A stretch of 64,000 nt of DNA from Betaproteobacteria bacterium HGW-Betaproteobacteria-16 (GTDB lineage Bacteria > Pseudomonadota > Gammaproteobacteria > Burkholderiales > Burkholderiaceae_C). Where the stretch lies: assembly GCA_002840835.1 (NCBI GenBank), contig PHCQ01000010.1, positions 50,567 through 114,566 of the forward strand. The letters are read 5' to 3'. Shown in pieces: positions 10,721-19,952 of the stretch. Position numbers and translations under genes: made by a program. Numbering within the stretch: position 1 is the first letter of the stretch; each line of letters opens with the position of its first letter. The notes beneath the pieces were generated by a model. That model saw nothing but the letters and a program-made list of their open reading frames with translations, was not told where the DNA came from and made no database searches.

Positions 10721-11395
10721 ATGTCCATCCTGTCCAATCTGGATCTGATTCGCAGGGTTCCCCTGTTCTCGACCTTGACCCAGGCCCAGGCCGAGGCCGT
10801 CGCCGATTCGGTGGTCAAGCGCCGCTACAGGCGGGGCGAGTGCATTGTCGAGCAGGGCAAGAAGTCCAATTGTCTGGCCATCGTGCTCACCGGTCGTGCG
10901 CGCGTGGTGACGACAGACACGCGTGGTCGGGAGGTGATTCTGGCCACCATGAACCCGGGTGACTACATCGGCGAAATGAGTCTGATCGACAACCAGCCGC
11001 ACTCGGCCACGGTGCGCGCGGAGGTGCAGACCGATGTGCTGATCCTGGGCCGGGTGGAGTTCGCCCGCTGCCTGCCCGAGAACACCTCCATGGCCTACGC
11101 GGTGATGAAGGGGCTGGTGCAGCGCTTGCGCCATGCCGATCGCAAGATCGAGTCGTTGGCGTTGATGGACGTGTACGGGCGCGTGGCGCGGGCCCTGCTG
11201 GAGTTTGCGCACCCCGGCAGCGACGGTTTGCTGACGATTCGCGACCGTGTGTCCCGCCAGGACGTGGCCAAGATGATTGGTGCCTCCCGCGAAATGGTCA
11301 GTCGCGTCATGAAGGACCTGGAAGAGCGTGGCTTCATTGAAGTGCGCGAGGACGGCAGCACCGTGATCAAGGAACGTTTGAACTCGCTGGGCTGA
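10721..11395 (+). CDS. Crp/Fnr-family transcriptional regulator
   Basis: 224-residue regulator with an N-terminal cyclic-nucleotide-type beta-barrel (GDYIGEMSLIDNQPHSATVRA, about 88-108), a dimer helix and a C-terminal HTH (SRQDVAKMIGASREMVSRVMKDLEERGF). It has none of the clustered N-terminal cysteines of FNR, so it is not an iron-sulphur oxygen sensor. The Arg that contacts cAMP phosphate in CRP (RSA) is His (HSA) here, so the ligand is uncertain. The ATG at 10721 has AAGGAA upstream; the longer frame to 10616 would overlap the trxB promoter region. Divergent from trxB and 110 bases ahead of ftsK. Confidence 0.88.
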   Translation: MSILSNLDLIRRVPLFSTLTQAQAEAVADSVVKRRYRRGECIVEQGKKSNCLAIVLTGRARVVTTDTRGREVILATMNPGDYIGEMSLIDNQPHSATVRAEVQTDVLILGRVEFARCLPENTSMAYAVMKGLVQRLRHADRKIESLALMDVYGRVARALLEFAHPGSDGLLTIRDRVSRQDVAKMIGASREMVSRVMKDLEERGFIEVREDGSTVIKERLNSLG

Positions 11396-11505
11396 GCGCG
11401 CACGCGCTTGGCGCGGCGCGGATTGACCTGGTCAGATCCCACCGTTTCGGGGCCAATAACCATTCTGCCTTGGGGTAAGCTTGCCTCTGGATTTTGACGA
11501 GGCTT

Positions 11506-13866
11506 ATGACTTATTCACTCAACACCCTCAACGCCGATCGCGCCAGTGCATCGGCCCCCGGGGTGTCCCGTTTTACACAGGAAATCGGTCTGGTGCTGGG
11601 CGCTGCGGCGCTGGCTTTCTGGTTGCTCGCCTTGCTGAGCCACTCCTTGGCAGATCCGGCCTGGAGCACCACGGGCACCCGGGCCGATGTGGGCAACTGG
11701 GGAGGGCGCCTGGGCGCACTGCTCGCCGATGGCAGCTATTTCCTGCTGGGCTTTTCGGTGTGGTGGTGCTTTTTCATTGGCCTGCGGGCCTGGTTGTCGG
11801 GTCTGGCCAGATGGATTCGCGGTCATCAAGGTCTGGATACGGGTGATGTCGAGCAAGAGGCTGCAAACGCCCGGCCGTGGCACCGCCCATGGGCCCGCAA
11901 GCTGCTGTTCTGGCTGGGATTGCTGGCGCTGCTGTCGGCCAGCGCGGTGCTGGAGTGGAGTCGGCTGTACCGCATTGAGGCCATGCTCCCCGGCCATGCT
12001 GGCGGCATGGTGGGGCATGCCCTGGGCCCGGTGGCCATGAAGTGGCTGGGGTTCAACGGGTCGGCCATTGTGATGCTGGCGCTACTGGTGCTTTGTCTGC
12101 CGCGTGTGTTCCGTTTCTCCTGGGGGCATTGGGCCGAGGTGGTGGGGAACACGCTGGACGGCTGGTTTGAAGCGCGTCGCGAGAAGCGCGAGGCGGTGGA
12201 AGACCAACGTATCGGCGAGAAGGCCGCGCGCGAGCGCGAAGTGGTGGTGGCTGTTGAACGGGTGGAAATCGAAGAGCACCATCCCACGCCCATGGTGATC
12301 GAGCCCACGCTGGTGGACGTGCCCAGAAGCGAGCGGGTGGCCAAGGAGCGGCAGAAGCCCTTGTTCAGCGAAATGCCCGACAGCAAGCTGCCCCAGGTGG
12401 ATCTGCTGGACAGCGCCCCATTGCATCAGGCGGGCGTGGACAGCCAGACGCTGGAGATGACCAGCCGCCTGATCGAGAAAAAGCTCAAGGACTTTGGAGT
12501 GGAGGTTCGGGTCGTCGCGGCCGCGCCCGGTCCTGTGATCACGCGATATGAAATCGAGCCAGCCACGGGTGTGAAGGGTTCGCAGATCGTGAATCTGGGC
12601 CGCGATCTGGCGCGTTCCCTGTCGCTGGTCTCCATCCGTGTGATCGAGACCATTCCGGGCAAGAACCTGATGGCCCTCGAACTGCCGAATGCCAAGCGGC
12701 AGATGATCAAGCTCAGTGAGATCCTGGGCTCGCAGGTCTACAACGATGCCAAGTCACTGTTGACCATGGGACTGGGCAAGGACATCGGGGGTCAGCCGAT
12801 CGTGGCCGATCTGGCCAAGATGCCGCACTGCCTGGTGGCCGGTACCACGGGCTCGGGCAAGTCGGTGGGTATCAATGCCATGATCCTGTCGCTGCTCTAC
12901 AAAGCCGACGCCAAGGACGTGCGCCTCCTGCTGATCGATCCCAAGATGTTGGAAATGAGCGTCTACGAAGGCATTCCGCACCTGCTGGCGCCCGTGGTCA
13001 CCGACATGAAACACGCTGCCAACGGATTGAACTGGTGTGTGGCCGAAATGGAGAAGCGCTACAAGCTCATGAGCAAGATGGGTGTGCGCAACCTCGCCGG
13101 CTTCAACATGAAGATCGACGAGGCCAACGCGCGCGGCGAAATCATCGGTAACCCCTTCAGCCTGACGCCCGAGCAGCCTGAACCGCTGGAACGCCTGCCC
13201 TACATCGTGGTGGTGATCGACGAACTGGCCGACCTGATGATGGTGGTGGGCAAGAAGATCGAGGAACTGATCGCGCGCCTGGCCCAGAAAGCCCGTGCGG
13301 CCGGCATCCATTTGATCCTGGCCACCCAGCGCCCCAGCGTGGACGTGATCACCGGCTTGATCAAGGCCAACATTCCCACCCGGCTGTCGTTTCAGGTGAG
13401 CAGCAAGATCGACAGCCGCACCATCCTCGACCAGATGGGAGCCGAAAGTTTGCTGGGCATGGGTGACATGCTTTACATGCCGTCCGGCACGGGATTCCCG
13501 ATCCGGGTGCATGGTGCGTTTGTGAGCGACGATGAGGTGCACCGGGTGGTGGCCTACCTGAAAGAGCAGGGGGGCGAGCCCAACTACGTCGATGGCGTGC
13601 TTGAGTCCAGCGTCGGCGATGGTGAGGGTGGCGACATGTTTGGCGAAGGCGGCGGCTCCAGCGGTGAAAAGGACGCCCTGTACGACCAGGCGGTGGAAAT
13701 CGTGCTCAAGGATCGCAAGGCCAGCATTTCGTATGTGCAACGCAAGCTCAAGATTGGTTACAACCGCGCCGCGCGTTTGCTGGAAGATATGGAGAACGCC
13801 GGGCTGGTCAGCGCGCTGACCTCCAGTGGACAACGTGACATCCTGGTGCCATCCCGGTCTGAATGA
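11506..13866 (+). CDS. ftsK: DNA translocase FtsK
   Basis: Septal DNA pump that clears the chromosome terminus and activates XerCD/dif recombination. The 786-residue protein has N-terminal membrane helices ([59 protein letters not shown]), a short linker, and the motor with Walker [13 protein letters not shown] (about 446) and Walker [16 protein letters not shown] (about 565-580). The C-terminal gamma winged helix binds KOPS ([20 protein letters not shown], about 735-755). A TTG 12 bases upstream is also possible, but the ATG at 11506 is preferred. lolA starts right after it. Confidence 0.95.
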   Translation: MTYSLNTLNADRASASAPGVSRFTQEIGLVLGAAALAFWLLALLSHSLADPAWSTTGTRADVGNWGGRLGALLADGSYFLLGFSVWWCFFIGLRAWLSGLARWIRGHQGLDTGDVEQEAANARPWHRPWARKLLFWLGLLALLSASAVLEWSRLYRIEAMLPGHAGGMVGHALGPVAMKWLGFNGSAIVMLALLVLCLPRVFRFSWGHWAEVVGNTLDGWFEARREKREAVEDQRIGEKAAREREVVVAVERVEIEEHHPTPMVIEPTLVDVPRSERVAKERQKPLFSEMPDSKLPQVDLLDSAPLHQAGVDSQTLEMTSRLIEKKLKDFGVEVRVVAAAPGPVITRYEIEPATGVKGSQIVNLGRDLARSLSLVSIRVIETIPGKNLMALELPNAKRQMIKLSEILGSQVYNDAKSLLTMGLGKDIGGQPIVADLAKMPHCLVAGTTGSGKSVGINAMILSLLYKADAKDVRLLLIDPKMLEMSVYEGIPHLLAPVVTDMKHAANGLNWCVAEMEKRYKLMSKMGVRNLAGFNMKIDEANARGEIIGNPFSLTPEQPEPLERLPYIVVVIDELADLMMVVGKKIEELIARLAQKARAAGIHLILATQRPSVDVITGLIKANIPTRLSFQVSSKIDSRTILDQMGAESLLGMGDMLYMPSGTGFPIRVHGAFVSDDEVHRVVAYLKEQGGEPNYVDGVLESSVGDGEGGDMFGEGGGSSGEKDALYDQAVEIVLKDRKASISYVQRKLKIGYNRAARLLEDMENAGLVSALTSSGQRDILVPSRSE

Positions 13867-13908
13867 ATGGGGTATGAAACCTTGTCGGTGCGAACCGATC
13901 TGAAGCAG

Positions 13909-14547
13909 ATGATCAAAAATTTTGTGGCGGGCTGTGCTTTCGCGCTGGCTTCACTGGCCGCTCAGGCCGATGGCCTTCAGGACCTGGAGCGTTTTCTCAA
14001 GGAAGTGGGCAGCGCCCGTTCCGGCTTCACCCAGGTGGTGACCTCACCCAAACGATCGGGCGAAGCCGTGGCGCGCAGCAAGACATCCAGCGGCAGCTTC
14101 GAATTCCTGCGGCCGAACCGATTCCGCTTCGAATACACCAAACCCTTCGAACAAACCATCGTCGCTGATGGCGAAACCTTGTGGCTCTTCGATGTGGATC
14201 TCAATCAGGTGACCGCGCGCAAGCAGCAGGAGGTGCTGGGCAGCACACCCGCCGCCTTGATTGCTGCGGGCACCGACCTGCGGACCCTGGGCGAAGTGTT
14301 CGAACTCAAGGCCGCAGCGGCGCGAGACGGCATGGAGTGGCTGGAAGCGCGCCCCTTGGCCCGCGACGGTCAGCTCCAGATGGTCCGGGTGGGATTCAGG
14401 CAAGGTCAGTTGGCTGTGCTGGACATTGAGGACAGCCTGGGGCAGCGGTCGGTGCTCACTTTCACCAACTGGCAAGGCAATGCAAAGCTGACGCCAGAAC
14501 AGTTCCGTTTTCAGCCACCCCCCGGCGCGGACGTGATCCGTCCCTGA
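13909..14547 (+). CDS. lolA: outer-membrane lipoprotein carrier protein LolA
   Basis: Periplasmic chaperone carrying lipoproteins from LolCDE to LolB. From the ATG at 13909 the protein is 212 residues with a normal signal peptide (MIKNFVAGCAFALASLAAQA, cut before DG), followed by LolA text: RSGFTQVV, FEFLRPNRFRFEYTKPFEQTIVADG, LWLFDVDLNQVT and SLGQRSVLTFTNW. An ATG directly after the ftsK stop (13867) would add 14 residues before the signal peptide and is less likely. It sits in an ftsK-lolA-rarA string with gaps of 42 and 13 bases, the common proteobacterial order. Confidence 0.93.
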   Translation: MIKNFVAGCAFALASLAAQADGLQDLERFLKEVGSARSGFTQVVTSPKRSGEAVARSKTSSGSFEFLRPNRFRFEYTKPFEQTIVADGETLWLFDVDLNQVTARKQQEVLGSTPAALIAAGTDLRTLGEVFELKAAAARDGMEWLEARPLARDGQLQMVRVGFRQGQLAVLDIEDSLGQRSVLTFTNWQGNAKLTPEQFRFQPPPGADVIRP

Positions 14548-14560
14548 CGCACGCCATTTT

Positions 14561-15877
14561 GTGAGCTTTCAACCCGCATCTGGCGCCGCGCCGAAGTTCG
14601 CCCACGCTCCACTGGCGGAGCGCTTGCGCCCGAGGGTGCTGGGCGAGGTGATCGGTCAGCAGCACCTTTTGGGCGAAGGGATGGCGTTGCGGCTTGCCTT
14701 TGAGTCGGGTCAGCCGCACAGCTGCATTCTGTGGGGGCCGCCCGGCGTGGGCAAGACGACCATCGCAAGGCTGATGGCAGACGCCTTTGATGCGCAGTTC
14801 ATCACCATCAGTGCGGTTCTGGGTGGCGTCAAGGACATCAGGGAAGCCGTGGAACGTGCTGAAAGTGCCCGCACCGGTCTGGAGTCCCAGCGGACCATCG
14901 TGTTCGTGGACGAGGTGCATCGCTTCAACAAGAGCCAGCAAGACGCTTTTCTGCCTCATGTGGAGTCGGGTCTGTTCACCTTCATTGGTGCCACCACCGA
15001 GAACCCGTCGTTTGAAGTCAATTCGGCGCTGCTTTCGCGCGCGGCGGTCTATGTGCTTCAGCCGCTCTCAGAGGGCGACTTGCGCCAGATCATCGAACGG
15101 GCGCAGGGCATCAACGCGGTGCCGCCCATGGAAGATGGCGCAGCGGAGCGCCTGATTGTGTACGCCGACGGTGATGCTCGCCGGCTGCTCAATACCCTGG
15201 AAACCCTGGCTGTGGCAGCGGCCCGGGAACAGCTGGCGACCGTGACAGACGACTGGCTGCTGCGCGTGCTGGGCGAGCGCATGCGCCGCTACGACAAGGG
15301 CGGTGAGCAGTTCTACGACACCATCAGCGCATTGCACAAGAGCGTGCGCGGCTCAGACCCCGATGCCGCGCTGTACTGGTTTGTCCGCATGCTGGACGGC
15401 GGCGCGGATCCCCGCTACATGGCGCGGCGCTTCATCCGCATGGCCAGCGAAGACATCGGGCTGGCCGACCCGCGCGCGCTCAGGATGGCGCTGGATGCAG
15501 CAGATGTGTACGAACGCCTGGGCACGCCGGAGGGTGAGCTGGCGCTGGCGGAATGCGTGGTGTATCTGGCGGTGGCGCCAAAGTCCAACGCGGTTTACAA
15601 GGCCTTCAATGAGGCCAAGGCGTTCGTTAAAAAGGACGGCACGCGCCCTGTACCCATGCACCTGCGCAACGCACCGACCCGGCTCATGAAAGACCTGGAC
15701 TACGGAAAAGGCTATCGCTACGCTCACGACGAAGTCGATGGTTTCGCCGCTGGCGAACGCTATCTGCCCGATGGCATGCCCGATCCGGGCTTTTACCGCC
15801 CGGTGGAGCGGGGGTTGGAAATCCGCATCGCCGATAAGCTGCGCGAGCTCAAAAAGCGCAATGATCAAAATTCCTAA
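14561..15877 (+). CDS. rarA: replication-associated recombination protein A (RarA/MgsA)
   Basis: AAA+ ATPase acting at stalled replication forks, related to clamp loaders. The 438-residue protein starts with GTG and reads LAERLRPRVLGEVIGQQHLL near residue 20. It has Walker A WGPPGVGKTTIARLM (about 51-65), Walker B IVFVDEVHRFNKSQQD (about 110-125), sensor 1 GATTENPSFEVNSALLSRA, and the C-terminal tetramerisation part (RRFIRMASEDIGLADPRAL; LAPKSNAVYKA-type helix). It follows lolA by 13 bases and is probably in the ftsK-lolA-rarA transcript. Confidence 0.95.
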   Translation: MSFQPASGAAPKFAHAPLAERLRPRVLGEVIGQQHLLGEGMALRLAFESGQPHSCILWGPPGVGKTTIARLMADAFDAQFITISAVLGGVKDIREAVERAESARTGLESQRTIVFVDEVHRFNKSQQDAFLPHVESGLFTFIGATTENPSFEVNSALLSRAAVYVLQPLSEGDLRQIIERAQGINAVPPMEDGAAERLIVYADGDARRLLNTLETLAVAAAREQLATVTDDWLLRVLGERMRRYDKGGEQFYDTISALHKSVRGSDPDAALYWFVRMLDGGADPRYMARRFIRMASEDIGLADPRALRMALDAADVYERLGTPEGELALAECVVYLAVAPKSNAVYKAFNEAKAFVKKDGTRPVPMHLRNAPTRLMKDLDYGKGYRYAHDEVDGFAAGERYLPDGMPDPGFYRPVERGLEIRIADKLRELKKRNDQNS

Positions 15878-15959
15878 TGAATACCCAATCGTGCTGATGC
15901 AGCTCCAGCAGAGATTCGCGATTTAGGGAAAACCCGTGTGCGCTAAGGGCTTACGCGAA

Positions 15960-15987
15960 TTGGCCCCCTTTGCGGCGTCGCTACAAT
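15960..15987 (+). promoter_or_regulatory. probable promoter of the liv operon
   Basis: TTGGCC (15960-15965), a 16-base spacer and TACAAT (15982-15987). The expected start, near 15994, leaves a leader of about 110 bases before livH. Confidence 0.55.
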
Positions 15988-15996
15988 CCGCCCACC

Positions 15997-16042
15997 AACC
16001 CGCAGTCTGTCCTGTCACAAGGTCGAGTCTGGCGGGTTTTTT
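15997..16042 (+). terminator. terminator-like hairpin in the livH leader
   Basis: AACCCGC (15997-16003) pairs with GCGGGTT (16032-16038), followed by TTTT. Inner bases (agtctgtcc / gtcgagtct) may add weak pairing. It could simply end rarA transcription, but it begins within a few bases of the predicted liv transcription start, so it may instead be a leader attenuator. Confidence 0.45.
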
Positions 16043-16105
16043 GCTAGGTTGAAGCGGACCGTCTGATCACAAATCGGGCGGCAGTCAAACACACGGAGAA
16101 CCTTC

Positions 16106-17035
16106 ATGGACGTATTGCTTCAGCAGATCATCAATGGTCTGGTGCTGGGCAGCATGTATGCACTGGTGGCCTTGGGCTACACCATGGTGTACGGCATCAT
16201 TGGATTGATCAACTTTGCCCACGGCGATGTGCTCATGGTCGGCGCGTTGACCAGTTGGACCATCATCGGACTGATGCGGGAGGCATCCCCTGGCATGCCG
16301 CTCTGGCTGGTGTTGCTGGTGGCCACGCTGATCGCGATGGTGGTTTGTGCGGCCCTCAACTTCACGATCGAGAAACTGGCTTACCGGCCGTTGCGCAACT
16401 CCTCGCGCCTGGCCCCCTTGATCACGGCCATCGGTATGTCGCTGCTGCTGCAGACCATCGCCATGATCATCTGGAAACCCAATCCCAAATCCTACCCGTC
16501 CATGCTCTCGCGTGAGCCGTTCGAGATCGGCGGTGCGGTGATTTCGGTGACGCAGGTGACCATTCTGGCCACCACCGCCATCACCCTCGCGTTCCTGATG
16601 TGGCTGGTCAACAAAACCAACCTGGGCCGCGCCATGCGCGCCACCGCTGAAAACCCGCGCGTGGCCGCGCTCATGGGGATCCGGCCCGACGTGGTGATTT
16701 CTGCCACCTTCATCATTGGCGCGATGCTGGCGGCCATTGCCGGTGTGATGTGGGCATCGAACTACGGCACGGTACAGCACGCCATGGGTTTCATGCCTGG
16801 CCTCAAGGCCTTCGTGGCTGCCGTCATGGGCGGCATCGGCAACCTCGCGGGTGCGGTGGTCGGCGGCATTGCGCTGGGGCTCATCGAATCGCTGGGTGCC
16901 GGGTACCTGGGCAAGCTGACCGGTGGCGTGCTGGGCAGCCAGTACACCGACATCTTTGCTTTCATCGTTCTGGCCATCGTGCTGACCCTGCGGCCGTCGG
17001 GCCTGTTGGGTGAGCGTGTGGCCGACCGCGCCTGA
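16106..17035 (+). CDS. livH: branched-chain amino-acid ABC transporter, permease LivH
   Basis: Inner-membrane permease of the LivH type, 309 residues and about eight hydrophobic segments. Family landmarks are QQIINGLVLGSMYALVALGY at the N-terminus, YGIIGLINFAHGDVLMVGAL, and the ABC-coupling text NTSLGRA-like NKTNLGRAMRATAENPRVAALMGI split by helix ends. GGAGAA precedes the ATG. It is first of four transporter genes in one operon (livH-M-G-F). The expected role is leucine/isoleucine/valine or a related amide or aromatic acid substrate; specificity cannot be read because no binding protein gene is present. Confidence 0.93.
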   Translation: MDVLLQQIINGLVLGSMYALVALGYTMVYGIIGLINFAHGDVLMVGALTSWTIIGLMREASPGMPLWLVLLVATLIAMVVCAALNFTIEKLAYRPLRNSSRLAPLITAIGMSLLLQTIAMIIWKPNPKSYPSMLSREPFEIGGAVISVTQVTILATTAITLAFLMWLVNKTNLGRAMRATAENPRVAALMGIRPDVVISATFIIGAMLAAIAGVMWASNYGTVQHAMGFMPGLKAFVAAVMGGIGNLAGAVVGGIALGLIESLGAGYLGKLTGGVLGSQYTDIFAFIVLAIVLTLRPSGLLGERVADRA

Positions 17036-17053
17036 CCATCGGAGGAAACCATC

Positions 17054-18139
17054 ATGATGAATTCCAAAGCAGGCAAACTGATTGTCTTTCTGCTGGCCGC
17101 CGCAGCCCTGCTGCTGTTGCCAATCATCCTCCAGTCCACCGGCAGCAACTCCTGGGTGCGCATTGTCGACATTGCGCTGCTGTACGTGCTGCTGGCCCTG
17201 GGCCTGAACATCGTGGTCGGCTACGCCGGCCTGCTCGACCTGGGTTACATCGCCTTCTTCGCGGTGGGAGCCTACATCTTTGCCTTGCTGGGTTCACCCC
17301 ACCTGGCCAACACCTTTCCCGCCATTCAGGCCATGTTCCCGGACGGCCTGCACTACAGCATCTGGTGGGTGATGGTCCTGGCCGCCGTGGTGGCCGGCAT
17401 CGTGGGCATGATCCTCGGCGCGCCCACGCTCAAGCTGCGCGGCGACTACCTGGCCATCATCACCCTGGGCTTTGGCGAGATCATCCGCATCTTCCTGCTC
17501 AACATGGACCGGCCGGTGAACATCACCAACGGGCCCAAAGGCATCAGCCAGATCGACACCATTTCGGTCTTCGGCCTGGATCTGGGCAAGCGTCTGACCA
17601 TTGGCGACTACACCTTCCAGCCGGTCACGCTCTATTACTACCTGTTCCTTTTCTTCGTCGTGATGGCGGTGATCATTTCCTACCGCCTGCAGGATTCGCG
17701 TATCGGCCGCGCCTGGATGGCCATTCGCGAAGACGAGATCGCGGCCAAGGCCATGGGCCTGAACACCCGCAACCTCAAGCTGCTGGCGTTCGGCATGGGG
17801 GCGTCGTTCGGTGGCGTTTCCGGCGTGCTGTTTGCGTCATTCCAGCGCTTTGTGTCACCCGAGTCCTTCTCGTTGATGGAGTCCATCATGGTCGTGGCCA
17901 TGGTGGTGCTGGGCGGTATTGGGCACATTCCGGGCGTGATCCTCGGCGCCCTGTTGCTGGCCGGTTTGCCAGAACTTCTGCGCCATGTGGCACATCCGCT
18001 CACGGCGATGACAGACGGCCGGCTGGCGCCGGAAATCCTGCGGCAGTTGCTGATCGCGCTGGCGATGGTGGTGGTGATGCTGCTGCGTCCGAAGGGCTTG
18101 TGGCCCTCACCCGAACACGGCAAGTCATTGAGCAAGTGA
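17054..18139 (+). CDS. livM: branched-chain amino-acid ABC transporter, permease LivM
   Basis: 361-residue membrane permease. Typical LivM text: YVLLALGLNIVVGYAGLLDL, YIAFFAVGAYIFALL, LKLRGDYLAIITLGFGEIIR (the GDYLA-TLGFGEI signature) and the coupling loop DSRIGRAWMAIREDEIAAKA. GGAGGA lies upstream; ATG at 17054 or 17057 are both possible. The gap to livH is 18 bases and to livG 12 bases. It forms the membrane channel with LivH. Confidence 0.93.
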   Translation: MMNSKAGKLIVFLLAAAALLLLPIILQSTGSNSWVRIVDIALLYVLLALGLNIVVGYAGLLDLGYIAFFAVGAYIFALLGSPHLANTFPAIQAMFPDGLHYSIWWVMVLAAVVAGIVGMILGAPTLKLRGDYLAIITLGFGEIIRIFLLNMDRPVNITNGPKGISQIDTISVFGLDLGKRLTIGDYTFQPVTLYYYLFLFFVVMAVIISYRLQDSRIGRAWMAIREDEIAAKAMGLNTRNLKLLAFGMGASFGGVSGVLFASFQRFVSPESFSLMESIMVVAMVVLGGIGHIPGVILGALLLAGLPELLRHVAHPLTAMTDGRLAPEILRQLLIALAMVVVMLLRPKGLWPSPEHGKSLSK

Positions 18140-18151
18140 GGAAGGCGAACC

Positions 18152-18922
18152 ATGTCTGAAACCATTCTGAGAGTCGCCAACGTTTCCAAGCGCTTCGGTG
18201 GCCTGCAGGCCCTGAGCGACGTGGGCATTGAGATCAAGCGCGGCCAGGTCTATGGCCTGATAGGGCCCAACGGCGCAGGCAAGACCACGTTCTTCAACGT
18301 GCTGACCGGCCTTTACACGCCGGACAGCGGATCCTTTGAACTCGCTGGCAAGCCCTACACGCCCTCTGCGGTGCATGAAGTGGCGAAGGCGGGCATTGCA
18401 CGCACTTTCCAGAACATCCGTTTGTTTGCCGAAATGACTGCGCTGGAAAACGTCATGGTCGGGCGGCATGTGCGCACGCACTCGGGCTTGATCGGGGCCG
18501 TGCTTCGCACGCCAGGGTTCAAGCGCGAAGAGGCCGAGATCACCCAGCGTGCACGTGAGCTGCTGGACTACGTGGGCATTGCCAAGTTCGCCGACTACAA
18601 GTCGCGCACGCTGAGCTACGGTGACCAGCGTCGCCTGGAGATTGCGCGCGCACTGGCCACCGATCCACAGCTGATCGCGCTGGACGAGCCGGCCGCCGGC
18701 ATGAACGCCACGGAGAAAGTGCTGTTGCGAGAGTTGATCGATCGCATCCGCAAGGACAACCGCACCATTTTGCTCATCGAGCACGATGTGAAGCTGGTGA
18801 TGGGTTTGTGTGACCGCGTCACCGTGCTCGATTACGGCAAGCAGCTCTCGACTGGTACGCCTGCCGAAGTGCAGCGCGATCCCAAGGTGATTGAAGCCTA
18901 CCTGGGCACCGGTGGAGGTTGA
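18152..18922 (+). CDS. livG: branched-chain amino-acid ABC transporter, ATPase LivG
   Basis: 256-residue ABC ATPase. Walker A GLIGPNGAGKTTFFNVLTG (about 34-52), signature LSYGDQRRLEIARAL, Walker B PQLIALDEPAAGMN and switch His in ILLIEHDVKLVM. The sequence after Walker A, and the C-terminal EVQRDPKVIEAYLGTG tail, are typical of LivG rather than LivF. AGGAAGG precedes the ATG. A degraded palindromic repeat separates it from livF, an unusual interruption of this operon. Confidence 0.94.
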   Translation: MSETILRVANVSKRFGGLQALSDVGIEIKRGQVYGLIGPNGAGKTTFFNVLTGLYTPDSGSFELAGKPYTPSAVHEVAKAGIARTFQNIRLFAEMTALENVMVGRHVRTHSGLIGAVLRTPGFKREEAEITQRARELLDYVGIAKFADYKSRTLSYGDQRRLEIARALATDPQLIALDEPAAGMNATEKVLLRELIDRIRKDNRTILLIEHDVKLVMGLCDRVTVLDYGKQLSTGTPAEVQRDPKVIEAYLGTGGG

Positions 18923-18927
18923 TTTGT

Positions 18928-19035
18928 CCCACCCTCGCGCCGCTTCTTCGCGTCACTCCCTCAATGGGGCGATACAGGTCGTCTGGCAAAGCCGGCCCGA
19001 CGGTATCACTGGAAATGATCACTTTGCGCCGAGCG
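18928..19035. repeat. family A repeat, degenerate copy between livG and livF (copy 3)
   Basis: Reverse-oriented, decayed version of the G+C-rich repeat: CGCGCCGCTTCTTCGCGTCA, CTCCCTCAATGGGGCGATAC, GGCAAAGCCGGCC and GGTATCACTGG. It fills most of the 135-base livG-livF gap inside an operon, so it must be tolerated by read-through or act as an mRNA stability element. Confidence 0.55.
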
Positions 19036-19057
19036 CCAAGATGAACAAGGAAAAGAC

Positions 19058-19774
19058 ATGGCAAACACACTCCTGAAAGTCAGCGGCCTGAAGGTCGCGT
19101 ACGGCGGCATCAAGGCCGTCAAGGGCATCGATCTGGAGGTGCACGAAGGCGAATTGATTTCGCTGATTGGCTCCAACGGGGCTGGCAAGACCACCACCAT
19201 GAAGGCGGTGACCGGATCGCTGGCCTTTGAAGGGGGCGACATCGAATACATGGGCAAGTCCATCAAGGGCAAAGGCGCCTGGGATCTGGTGAAAGAGGGC
19301 CTGGCCATGGTGCCGGAGGGGCGGGGTGTGTTCACCCGCATGTCCATCACCGAAAACCTGCAGATGGGGGCCTACATTCGCACCGACAAGGCAGAAATTG
19401 CCAGTGACATCGAGCGCATGTTCGTGATCTTCCCGCGCTTGCGCGAGCGCAAGGACCAGCTGGCTGGCACCATGAGCGGCGGCGAGCAGCAGATGCTGGC
19501 CATGGCCCGTGCCTTGATGAGCCGGCCCAAGGTGCTGCTGCTGGACGAGCCCTCGATGGGCCTGTCGCCCATCATGGTCGACAAGATCTTTGAGGTGGTG
19601 CGCGATGTGGCCGCCCAGGGCGTGACCATCCTGCTGGTGGAGCAGAACGCCCAGCGCGCGCTGCAGATCGCCCACCGAGGCTATGTGATGGACTCGGGGG
19701 AAATCACCATGACGGGCACCGGGAAGGATCTGCTGACCGATCCCAAGGTGCGCGAGGCTTACCTGGGGCACTGA
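19058..19774 (+). CDS. livF: branched-chain amino-acid ABC transporter, ATPase LivF
   Basis: 238-residue ABC ATPase of the LivF type: Walker A LIGSNGAGKTTTMKAVTG, signature MSGGEQQMLAMARALMSRP, Walker B VLLLDEPSMGLSPIMVDKIF, and VTILLVEQNAQRALQIAHRG. AAGGAA lies 10 bases before the ATG. It is last in the liv cluster; no livK/livJ-like periplasmic binding protein gene is present in the window, so the system must use one encoded elsewhere. Confidence 0.94.
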   Translation: MANTLLKVSGLKVAYGGIKAVKGIDLEVHEGELISLIGSNGAGKTTTMKAVTGSLAFEGGDIEYMGKSIKGKGAWDLVKEGLAMVPEGRGVFTRMSITENLQMGAYIRTDKAEIASDIERMFVIFPRLRERKDQLAGTMSGGEQQMLAMARALMSRPKVLLLDEPSMGLSPIMVDKIFEVVRDVAAQGVTILLVEQNAQRALQIAHRGYVMDSGEITMTGTGKDLLTDPKVREAYLGH

Positions 19775-19779
19775 CAGGG

Positions 19780-19880
19780 CTCCCCCCGCGCCGCCTGCGG
19801 CGTCACCCCCTCAGGGGGCAACGCGGTGCGGCCCGTCCTGAGCCTGTCGAAGGGCGGTTCCGCCGCGTTCTGGATTCAAG
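19780..19880. repeat. family A repeat (copy 4) with an embedded short repeat
   Basis: CGCGCCGCCTGCGGCG, CCCCCTCAGGGGG and a GCGGT...CCGC stem, plus CCTGAGCCTGTCGAAGGGC (19837-19855), a sequence I recognise as a frequent intergenic repeat in proteobacteria. It lies directly after livF and may act as its terminator. Confidence 0.6.
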
Positions 19881-19952
19881 ACACTTCGCGCCGGAACTTA
19901 CAATGTCGGGTTGCGCTTTTCTAGCGCAACCCGTTTTTCATTGCACAGAACC

